Source: UBA7887 sp964408735 (GTDB taxonomy: Bacteria; Pseudomonadota; Alphaproteobacteria; UBA7887). From it: DNA of 34,096 nt. This document shows positions 16,104-22,430 of this stretch, in pieces; within the stretch, counting starts at the first letter, position 1; the number at the start of each line of letters is the position of its first letter. Location of the stretch: contig CAYPAX010000046.1 in NCBI GenBank assembly GCA_964408735.1, positions 1-34,096 on the forward strand. Reading direction: 5' to 3'. The notes beneath the pieces are model-generated. The model did not search any database, had not been told where the DNA came from, and saw only the letters and a list, made by a program, of their open reading frames with translations. The translations under genes and the position numbers were made by a program.

Positions 16104-16295
16104 TTAGTTGTTGGCGCTGCTCAGCTTGGTGCCGACCGTACTGAAGGTACTGCTCAACTGAGTACCGACGGTGGTTACGGCGGCGATGATCACGACCGCG
16201 ATCAGGGCGGCGATGAGGCCATATTCGATAGCGGTGGCGCCATCCTCATCCTTGGCAAAGCGGCGCAGACCGAGCTTGGAAAGCATCTTCTTCAT
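16104..16295 (-). CDS. Flp family type IVb pilin, copy 1
   Basis: This 63-residue prepilin is the subunit of Flp/Tad adhesive pili. A short basic leader ending DEDG is cleaved by a prepilin peptidase after G19. The mature N-terminus ATAIEYGLIAALIAVVIIAA has the invariant Glu at +5 and the Tyr at +6 typical of Flp pilins, and forms the hydrophobic assembly helix. The hydrophilic tail is only about 23 residues. The start is supported by GGAGGA 8 nt upstream. It differs from copy 2 at only a few residues (one extra Lys, G9 against R, S against G, N against S). No tad assembly genes lie in the window; a prepilin peptidase is encoded at 33297. Confidence 0.96.
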   Translation of the reverse strand: MKKMLSKLGLRRFAKDEDGATAIEYGLIAALIAVVIIAAVTTVGTQLSSTFSTVGTKLSSANN

Positions 16296-16551
16296 AACGG
16301 TGTCCTCCGATACAAGTGTCCAAAGTGAATGTCGCCTCGCAGCGACTCAATTTGCCAAAACCAAGGGATATGCTGCCCAATCTTCCTCGAAGCGAAACAA
16401 CCGTCAAAAGCCCGATTTCACACCTCGAAACTCAGACATCTCCCTTATTCTCAATCGCATTCCCTGCCAGAGCTTGCGATTTTGTGATCACTCTAGGGGG
16501 GTCCCTTAGCAATACTCCCTAGAACTTAGGGAATACCCGAGTCAAAGTCAA
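16296..16551 (-). promoter_or_regulatory. Promoter and long leader of Flp pilin copy 1
   Basis: On the minus strand TTGACT (16546-16551) and TAAGTT (16523-16528) are separated by exactly 17 nt, a good sigma-70-type promoter. This predicts a leader of about 220 nt before the ATG. The leader contains a small hairpin (GTCGC/GCGAC) near 16337-16352 and GGAGGA before the start. No riboswitch class was recognised. Confidence 0.7.
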
Positions 16552-16659
16552 GTGCGATTTTCGCTTTGCGCCCGTGCCGTGTCTCGCTTTCCGTCTAGTC
16601 GATCTGGCGACGACGCGAACCGGCACGATAAGACCTGCCGGCGAGACCGAAACGAGAAA

Positions 16660-16687
16660 GGCCCCCGGCCGATCCTGCCAGGGGGCC
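16660..16687 (-). terminator. Rho-independent terminator of Flp pilin copy 2
   Basis: Stem 16660-16669 pairs with 16677-16687 with one bulged A (16680). On the minus strand it is followed by TTTCTCGTTT. It is a diverged duplicate of the terminator of copy 1. Confidence 0.8.
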
Positions 16688-16709
16688 CTCTTAGGCTGTA
16701 AGCAGGCGC

Positions 16710-16898
16710 TTAGTTGCTGGCGCTGCTCAGCTTGGTGCCGACCGTGCCGAACGTGCTGCTCAACTGGGTGCCAACCGTGGTCACGGCGGCAATGATCACG
16801 ACGGCGATCAGCGCGGCGATGAGGCCATATTCGATTGCGGTGGCGCCATCTTCATCCTTGGCAAAACGGCGCAGGCGGAGCTTGGAAAGCATTTTCAT
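16710..16898 (-). CDS. Flp family type IVb pilin, copy 2
   Basis: This 62-residue prepilin is nearly identical to copy 1: basic leader MKMLSKLRLRRFAKDEDG, cleavage expected after G18, mature ATAIEYGLIAALIAVV with Glu at +5. It lies 603 nt from copy 1 in the same orientation and has its own promoter, leader and terminator, so each copy can be expressed independently. SD GGAGGA is present. The tail ends LSSASN against LSSANN in copy 1. Near-identity of the pilin proteins, against more diverged flanks, suggests that the coding parts are under purifying selection or gene conversion. Confidence 0.96.
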   Translation of the reverse strand: MKMLSKLRLRRFAKDEDGATAIEYGLIAALIAVVIIAAVTTVGTQLSSTFGTVGTKLSSASN

Positions 16899-17157
16899 AA
16901 CGGTATCCTCCGATACAAGCGTTCAACGTGTTTGTCGCCTCACAGCGACTCAAACTTCCAAAACCAAGGGATCTTCTGTCCAAACTTCCTCGGAGCGAAG
17001 GTTTTCTCAATAGCCGGATTTCGCATCCCGAAACTTAAACAAGTCCCTTATTTCTCAACCGCATTCCCTGCCCGAGTTTACGGTCTTCGACGTCACCTTA
17101 GGGGAGTTCCCTTTGCAACACAATGGTCAATTTAGGGGATACCCGAGTAAAAGTCAA
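16899..17157 (-). promoter_or_regulatory. Promoter and long leader of Flp pilin copy 2
   Basis: On the minus strand TTGACT (17152-17157), 17 nt, then TAAATT (17129-17134). The predicted leader of about 220 nt is alignable with that of copy 1. Just before the ATG, GTATCGGAGGATAC forms a 5-bp stem with the Shine-Dalgarno core in its loop; in copy 1 this stem has one mismatch. Confidence 0.7.
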
Positions 17158-17306
17158 GATCCGACCACACCCTCGCCATCCCCATGCGATTCCCCAAGGC
17201 AAGCCTAGGAAATCCCTTTAAACACATAGACCAATCCAGGAATTGTCAACAGCCAGTTTAGCGTGACGACCATCACGTAGCCGCCGGTTGGGCCAATCTC
17301 GGGCCT

Positions 17307-17338
17307 TAATACATCCCATACATGATTGGGATGTATTA
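17307..17338. promoter_or_regulatory. Perfect 12-bp inverted repeat before the GGDEF-EAL gene (candidate operator)
   Basis: TAATACATCCCA at 17307-17318 is exactly mirrored at 17327-17338 across an 8-nt spacer, 40 bp before the start codon. It is AT-richer than its surroundings and lacks a U-tract, so an operator is more likely than a terminator. The binding factor is unknown. Confidence 0.6.
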
Positions 17339-17378
17339 GGAGCGGCGTAGTCTTCTTTTGCCTTGGCGAGGCTGCCCT

Positions 17379-18980
17379 ATGGGATACCATGAGCAAATTG
17401 CGGGGTGGGTCAGGGTCGGGAGATCTTCGTTGGTATCGAAACTCGGTTTTCAGGGTCGGCGGCGCGCCGCCGGCGGCTTGTTGGAGCGATACGGCTCCCA
17501 GCTCGGCGATCTCGTCGAACGCCATCATGCCGAAGCGGCCATGCTGGCTGCCAGGCGCAATGCGGAAGACGCCGCCAGCGAGACCCGCAAGGCGATGGAG
17601 GATACCGAGCGCGCCAATCGCGCCTTGCGCGACGAGATGGAGCGGCGCCTGAAGGCCATCGCGGATCTCGAATATCTCGCCAATCACGATCCTCTGACAG
17701 ACCTGCCCAATCGCAATCTCTTCAACGAGCGGCTCAAGCAGTGCATCGACCGCGGCCATCGCAGCGGCGAAACCGTGGGCTTGATGTTCCTCGATCTCGA
17801 TCACTTCAAGGATGTGAACGACACGCTCGGCCATGATGTCGGCGATGACCTGCTGCGCGAGGTGGCGCGCCGGCTGAAGGCGGCGGTGCGGGTGGAGGAC
17901 ACGGTGGCGCGCCTCGGCGGCGACGAGTTCGCTCTTATTCAGGTGGGCCTCAACTATCCGGTCGATGCCACCGTGCAGGCACAACGCATCCTCAATTCCC
18001 TGGCGGAGCCCATTCACGTTGGCACTCACAAGCTTTTCACGGGTGCCTCGATCGGCATCACGGTGTTTCCCAGCGATACCGACTCGCCGGAGCAATTGCA
18101 GAAGAATGCGGATCTGGCGATGTATCTGGCCAAGGAAGCGGCACGCAACACTTTCCGCTTCTACGATACCGAGCTCAACTCGGTGGTCGAGCGCCGGACC
18201 TTCATCGAGCAGGAGCTGCGCGACGCCATCGAAGCCGATGAACTCGAGGTCTATTACCAGCCGAAAGTCTCCATCGCCACGGGCAAGCTGGTCGGCGCCG
18301 AGGCTCTGGTACGCTGGCTCCATGCCGAACACGGCATGGTGCCGCCTGACGAGTTCATCCCCATCGCCGAGCGCAACGGCCTGATCGTGCCGATCGGCGA
18401 GCTGACGCTGCGCAAGGCCTGCCGGCAATTCGTCACCTGGCATCGGGCGGGCTTTGACCACGTCATGCTTGCGGTCAACATGTCGGCGGCGCAGTTCAGT
18501 ATCGGCAACATTCCGGAAATGATGAGCAGCGTCATCACGGAAACCGGGATCTCACCGGCGAGGCTGGAGATCGAACTCACCGAAACCGCGATCATGAACG
18601 ACATGCGCAATGCCATCGAGGTGTTGCACGAGCTGCACAAACTTGGGGTCAGCTTGTCGATCGACGATTTCGGCACCGGCTATTCCTCGCTCAGCTATCT
18701 GCGCCAGCTGCCGGTCCAGCGCATCAAGATCGACCGCTCCTTCATCTCCGAGGTGCACAGCGCCGATGCGGCGGCGGCTATCGCGCGCGCCGTCGTCACC
18801 CTGGGCCAGAGCCTTGGCCTGGAGGTTGTCGCCGAGGGAGTCGAGAACGAGGAGCAGCTGAACTATTTACGCGAAATCAATTGCGACGAGGCGCAGGGCT
18901 ATTTCTATGCCAGGCCGATGCCGGCGGCGAAATTCGAGCGTTACCTTAAAGGCGAGATCGGCGAAGACGAGGAGCTTTAG
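17379..18980 (+). CDS. Bifunctional GGDEF-EAL protein (c-di-GMP synthesis/degradation)
   Basis: This 533-residue cytoplasmic protein carries an N-terminal coiled segment (about 40-95, ERANRALRDEMERRLKAI), a GGDEF domain and an EAL domain. The cyclase motif is intact (RLGGDEFAL), with an inhibitory I-site RVED five residues upstream. The phosphodiesterase motif is also intact: EALVRW, then NMSAAQF, ELTETAIM, DDFGTGYSSLSYL, KIDRSFI and EGVEN. Both activities are thus possible. No transmembrane segment or PAS domain is visible. GCGAGG 7 nt upstream supports this start. A perfect inverted repeat precedes the gene. The neighbouring Flp pilin genes make control of surface attachment a reasonable inference. 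Its stop overlaps that of the convergent HerA gene by 4 nt. Confidence 0.93.
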   Translation: MGYHEQIAGWVRVGRSSLVSKLGFQGRRRAAGGLLERYGSQLGDLVERHHAEAAMLAARRNAEDAASETRKAMEDTERANRALRDEMERRLKAIADLEYLANHDPLTDLPNRNLFNERLKQCIDRGHRSGETVGLMFLDLDHFKDVNDTLGHDVGDDLLREVARRLKAAVRVEDTVARLGGDEFALIQVGLNYPVDATVQAQRILNSLAEPIHVGTHKLFTGASIGITVFPSDTDSPEQLQKNADLAMYLAKEAARNTFRFYDTELNSVVERRTFIEQELRDAIEADELEVYYQPKVSIATGKLVGAEALVRWLHAEHGMVPPDEFIPIAERNGLIVPIGELTLRKACRQFVTWHRAGFDHVMLAVNMSAAQFSIGNIPEMMSSVITETGISPARLEIELTETAIMNDMRNAIEVLHELHKLGVSLSIDDFGTGYSSLSYLRQLPVQRIKIDRSFISEVHSADAAAAIARAVVTLGQSLGLEVVAEGVENEEQLNYLREINCDEAQGYFYARPMPAAKFERYLKGEIGEDEEL

Positions 18981-20647
18981 CGGCGCTGCTGGCGCCAGCG
19001 GGCCACTACGGCTTCGAGCGCCTTCTGGGAATCGTCGCCTTCGCGCCAGGCATCGGAGAACTTCGCCGTGCCGCTGCGCGGCCGCTTGTCCTCGTCGAGG
19101 ATGTTGAAGACCATGCGCATGGGCACCGCCACGCCCTCGCCGACGGCGATGGCCTCGCCATTGCCGATCGAGGGCAGCGAATCGAGCAGACCGCCAGTGG
19201 CCTCCGACATGGCGGCGCGCAAATAGTCCTGATCGTGCTCGCTGGTCATGCGCAGCGCGAACAGGGTGTTGCATTGTGACAGCACGCTGGTGGCGAGTTC
19301 GGACGGGCGCTGGCTGATGACGCCGAGCGAGATGCCGTATTTGCGGCCCTCCTTGGCGAGCTTGGCGAGGGCGCGCTTGGTCGGCTCGAAGCCCTCGGTG
19401 GTGCTTGCCGGGGCGTAGCGGTGGGCCTCTTCGCAGACCAGCAGCAACGGCACCTGCTGCTCGCTCCAGAGTGCGAAGTCGAAGGTCATGCGGCAAAGCA
19501 CCGAGACCACGACGTTGAGCACCTCGGAGGGCACGCCCGACAAATTGAGGATCGAGATCGGCTTGCCGTCGACCGGCACCCGGAAGATGCGGGCCAGGAT
19601 CTCGGCCAGATTGTCGCGCACCACCACGGTGCTCGGGAACATGAAGGAAAAGCGCGTATCGGACTGCAAGGCCATCAGGCGCGACTTGACGCGCTGATAG
19701 GGGCTGAGGTCGTTGCGGTTCTCGAGCCGGCCCATGGTCTGGTCGAGCAAGCGCATCATGTCGCCGAGCTTGTATGGCACGGGCGTATCCACGGTGACTG
19801 TGCGCGCTTCCTCCGAAATGCCCATGAAGCGGATCTTGCACTTCTGGATGAGGTCGCGAAGGATCGTCATCTCGGCGACCATTGACGCCGCCTCGACGCC
19901 GAACATGATCTCGGTGATCTCTTCGAAATTGAACAGCCAGTGCGGCAACACCAGGTCTTCCGGCTCTATGCATTCGGCCTTGTCGCGGAAGGCATTGGCA
20001 TATTCGGCATGCGGGTCGAGCACGACGATATGGGCATTGGCGTGTTTGGCGATAATGGCATGCAGGATCAGCACTACCGAGCAGGACTTGCCCGTGCCCG
20101 TAGTGCCGATGACGGCGAAATGCTTGCCCAGCAGGTCGTCGACACTGACATAGGCCGGCACGGCGCTGTTCTGCTGCAGGCGCCCAATCTCCACCGCATC
20201 CTCGGAGCGCTGGCGATAGACCAGCTCAAGGTCGGCCTGGTCGGCCTGGCTGACCGGCCCGCCAAGCGTGGGCGAAGTGGAGATGCCGCGGCGGAACTCG
20301 CCGGCGCCGACGCGGCCGGCGCCGGGCACCTCGCCGATCATCTCGAGCTCGATGATGCGCAATTCGTCGGCGCCGCCCTCGCGCGATGGAATCGGGATGC
20401 TGAGGCCGCTGACCATGCCGAAAACCGTGCCGTCCAGGGTCTCGACCTTGACCAGGGCGCCGATTTGCAGCGCCGTGGGGTTGGCGACATCTTGCGTGTC
20501 TTCCTCATCCAACAGGCAGATCACCTGGCTGCCGGAGACCGAGACGACGCGGCCGATGGCGCGCGCTTCACCGGGCGCAGCCATGCCGGTCGCAGCGGGC
20601 TCTTCGGATGCAGTTGTCGCCGTATGCTGCGGCTCAAGCAGCGTCAT
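18977..20647 (-). CDS. HerA-like DNA-translocating ATPase (HAS-barrel, DUF87)
   Basis: This 556-residue hexameric-type ATPase belongs to the HerA/FtsK superfamily. An N-terminal HAS-barrel-like region (about 28-120: GRVVSVSGSQVICLLDEE) is followed by Walker A GTTGTGKS (181-188), VLDPHAEYANAF, an AAEMTILRDLI-type helical insertion, Walker B LLLVCEEAHRY and the sensor/arginine region GISLGVISQRPSELATSVLSQCNT. Archaeal HerA works with the nuclease NurA in end resection; bacterial HerA also occurs with Sir2 or other effectors in phage defence. No nuclease, Sir2 or other effector lies next to it here, so it is more likely a housekeeping or lone HerA. GGGAG upstream supports the start. Confidence 0.9.
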   Translation of the reverse strand: MTLLEPQHTATTASEEPAATGMAAPGEARAIGRVVSVSGSQVICLLDEEDTQDVANPTALQIGALVKVETLDGTVFGMVSGLSIPIPSREGGADELRIIELEMIGEVPGAGRVGAGEFRRGISTSPTLGGPVSQADQADLELVYRQRSEDAVEIGRLQQNSAVPAYVSVDDLLGKHFAVIGTTGTGKSCSVVLILHAIIAKHANAHIVVLDPHAEYANAFRDKAECIEPEDLVLPHWLFNFEEITEIMFGVEAASMVAEMTILRDLIQKCKIRFMGISEEARTVTVDTPVPYKLGDMMRLLDQTMGRLENRNDLSPYQRVKSRLMALQSDTRFSFMFPSTVVVRDNLAEILARIFRVPVDGKPISILNLSGVPSEVLNVVVSVLCRMTFDFALWSEQQVPLLLVCEEAHRYAPASTTEGFEPTKRALAKLAKEGRKYGISLGVISQRPSELATSVLSQCNTLFALRMTSEHDQDYLRAAMSEATGGLLDSLPSIGNGEAIAVGEGVAVPMRMVFNILDEDKRPRSGTAKFSDAWREGDDSQKALEAVVARWRQQRR

Positions 20648-20837
20648 GGCTGTCTCCCGGTCGGTTCGCGCTCGCTACGGCATCGCCCGGCAAGCGAATC
20701 GCCCGCCGCACCGTAACGCGCCTAGGCATGCGCCAGGGTATCCCAGTCGGACTCCCCTGACCATACAGGAAGCAAGATATCACTCGCCGGGCCGCGGGCA
20801 AATCGGTTCCGTCCGTGCACAAATGGGTCATTATCAA

Positions 20838-20858
20838 TGCACCTTGGTATAAGGTGCA
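20838..20858. promoter_or_regulatory. 8-bp inverted repeat in the herA-DUF454 intergenic region
   Basis: TGCACCTT, 5 nt, AAGGTGCA; followed by GTTTT. It lies between divergent genes, 29 bp before the DUF454 start, so an operator or part of a short hairpin are both possible. Confidence 0.35.
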
Positions 20859-20886
20859 GTTTTCGAGGTCTTACAGGCGGTCGGCC

Positions 20887-21318
20887 ATGGTCGGCGATGG
20901 CGAGCAAGCGGACGAATTGTCAACGCAGGGCGGCTGGAGCCGGCGCGCCGGCGCACGCCATGCGCTTCTGGCGCTAGGCTGGCTCTGCGTCGGGCTGGGG
21001 CTGGTCGGCATCGTCATTCCCGGCCTGCCGACGACGATATTCCTGATCATCGCGCTGTGGGCCTTCTCGCGCTCGTCGGAGCGCTTTCACCGCTGGCTCT
21101 ACGAGCACCCGAAGCTCGGGCCGCCGCTGCAAGTCTGGCAGGCCCATCGCGTCATCCCGCTGCGCGCCAAGGTGCTGGCGGTCGGTGTTATGAGCCTGAG
21201 CCTGATCGTGCTCGCGCTGGCCGGCGCGACGACCCTGGCGACGCTGCTGACGGCCGCGGTCATCGTGCCCGTGGCCTGCTATATCGTCACCCGCCCCAGC
21301 GAAGTGCCGGAAGCCTAA
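20887..21318 (+). CDS. DUF454 (YbaN-type) inner membrane protein
   Basis: This is a 143-residue protein with the DUF454 signature LGWLCVGLGLVGIVIPGLPTTIFLIIALWAFSRSSERFHRWLYEHPKLGPPLQVWQAHRVIP. It has two hydrophobic regions (about 25-57 and 97-137), giving roughly three or four membrane segments. The family is widespread in proteobacteria and its function is not established. The ATG at 20887 is chosen over an in-frame GTG at 20815 because the extension lies across the inverted repeat and lacks family similarity. It is divergent from the HerA gene, and its stop overlaps the convergent dioxygenase gene by 4 nt. Confidence 0.88.
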   Translation: MVGDGEQADELSTQGGWSRRAGARHALLALGWLCVGLGLVGIVIPGLPTTIFLIIALWAFSRSSERFHRWLYEHPKLGPPLQVWQAHRVIPLRAKVLAVGVMSLSLIVLALAGATTLATLLTAAVIVPVACYIVTRPSEVPEA

Positions 21319-22349
21319 GACTCGATCTCTCCGCCCGCTTTCTTCCAGGCATCGATGCCGCCCTTGAGGTGGCGCGCGTTGCCGATGCCCGCTGCGCGCG
21401 CCGCCTCGACGGCCATGGCCGAGCGCTCGCCATAGGCGCAGAAGAAGACCAGCGCCTTGCCGGCAGCCGCCAGCTGGTGCAGCAGGCCGTGCTCGCCGAC
21501 GTTCTCGTCGAGGTCGGGATAGGGCGCATGCATGGCGCCGGCGATCTCGCCGTGTCGCTCACGCTCGGAGGGGTCGCGCAGGTCGATCAGCACCTCCGGC
21601 CCGTCGCCGCCGAGCGCCATCACCTCGGCTGCGGTCAGCGACCAGCCGCGCGCCTCGATCTCGTCCTGTGAGAGGCCGACCTTGATGTTGGCGGGCACCG
21701 CCACGTCCATCAGCTTCGGGTTTGGCAGGTTGAGGTTGTCCATGATGGCGGCATATTCCTCGGCCGAAGAGACCTGCAGGCGCGGATTGAAGGCCTTCTC
21801 CTCGCCGATGGTGCTCACCGTGTCGCCCTTGTAGTCGTGTCCCGGATAGACCAGGGTCTCGTCCGGCAGCGTGAGCACCTTGTTGAACAGCGAATCGTAC
21901 TGGGCGTGCGAATCGCCGTGCTGAAAATCGGTACGCCCGGTGCCGCGCACGAACAGGGTGTCGCCGGTGAAGATCCGGTCGCTCATGCGAAAACAATAGG
22001 AATCGTCGGTGTGCCCCGGCGTGTACATGACATCGAGCGAGAGGCCTTCGATCTCGATGGTGTCGCCGTCGGCCACGCGCAGGGAGACCACGTCGGCGGC
22101 GCTCTGCTCGCCCATCACGGTGATGCAATGGGTGCGGTCGCGCAGCGCGCCGAGGGCCGTGATGTGGTCGGCGTGCACGTGGGTGTCGATGGCCTTGTTG
22201 AGCTTGAGCTCGAGCTCGTCGAGCAGCTGGATGTAGCGCTCGATCTTCTCCAGCACCGGATCAATGATCAGGGCCTCGCCTCCCGGCCGGTTCGCCAGCA
22301 GATAGCTATAGGTGTAGGTCTCGTAGTCGAATAGCTGGCGGAATATCAT
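21315..22349 (-). CDS. Persulfide dioxygenase-rhodanese fusion (ETHE1-like)
   Basis: The N-terminal 225 residues form an ETHE1-type metallo-beta-lactamase fold that oxidises glutathione persulfide to sulfite. Metal-binding THVHADH (H57, H59, D61, H62), TPGHTDDSYCF (H113), FTGDTLFVRGTGRTDFQHG (D130) and YPGHDY (H171) are all present. The C-terminal 100 residues form a rhodanese domain with active-site loop CAYGERS (C304, R309), which transfers sulfane sulfur between glutathione persulfide, sulfite and thiosulfate. Such PRF-type fusions detoxify sulfide in the cytoplasm. No sulfide:quinone reductase gene is visible nearby. It is 344 residues, a normal length for the fusion. Confidence 0.93.
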   Translation of the reverse strand: MIFRQLFDYETYTYSYLLANRPGGEALIIDPVLEKIERYIQLLDELELKLNKAIDTHVHADHITALGALRDRTHCITVMGEQSAADVVSLRVADGDTIEIEGLSLDVMYTPGHTDDSYCFRMSDRIFTGDTLFVRGTGRTDFQHGDSHAQYDSLFNKVLTLPDETLVYPGHDYKGDTVSTIGEEKAFNPRLQVSSAEEYAAIMDNLNLPNPKLMDVAVPANIKVGLSQDEIEARGWSLTAAEVMALGGDGPEVLIDLRDPSERERHGEIAGAMHAPYPDLDENVGEHGLLHQLAAAGKALVFFCAYGERSAMAVEAARAAGIGNARHLKGGIDAWKKAGGEIES

Positions 22350-22430
22350 GACCCCCCGATCCTCCCCGTGGCTGGTGCAAGGCGCACAGTCTGAGGGATT
22401 CGCAGGCCCCTGTCATCCGCACTCGGTCTG

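Larger units (their letters stand above)
16041..17160 (-). repeat. Tandem duplication of a complete pilin transcription unit
   Basis: Unit 1 (about 16041-16560) and unit 2 (about 16645-17160) align throughout: terminator, coding region, leader and promoter, with a period of about 603 nt between the starts. The leaders share long stretches such as TCGGAGGA, CCCTTGGTTTTGG and CAGGGAATGCG with scattered substitutions. Confidence 0.9.

Noticed and set aside
16296..17157. A c-di-GMP riboswitch in the pilin leaders, suggested by the nearby GGDEF-EAL gene
   Set aside because: The conserved motifs of GEMM-I or GEMM-II riboswitches were not found in either leader.
16041..17160. Mobile element as the cause of the pilin duplication
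   Set aside because: No transposase and no terminal inverted repeats around the units; simple tandem duplication explains the pattern.
17205..18461. Long antisense frame opposite the GGDEF-EAL gene
   Set aside because: No motif and no ribosome site; the plus-strand gene has intact GGDEF and EAL motifs.
18977..20647. HerA-based antiphage defence island
   Set aside because: No Sir2, DUF4297, nuclease or other effector gene lies next to the ATPase, and the neighbours are ordinary housekeeping or signalling genes.
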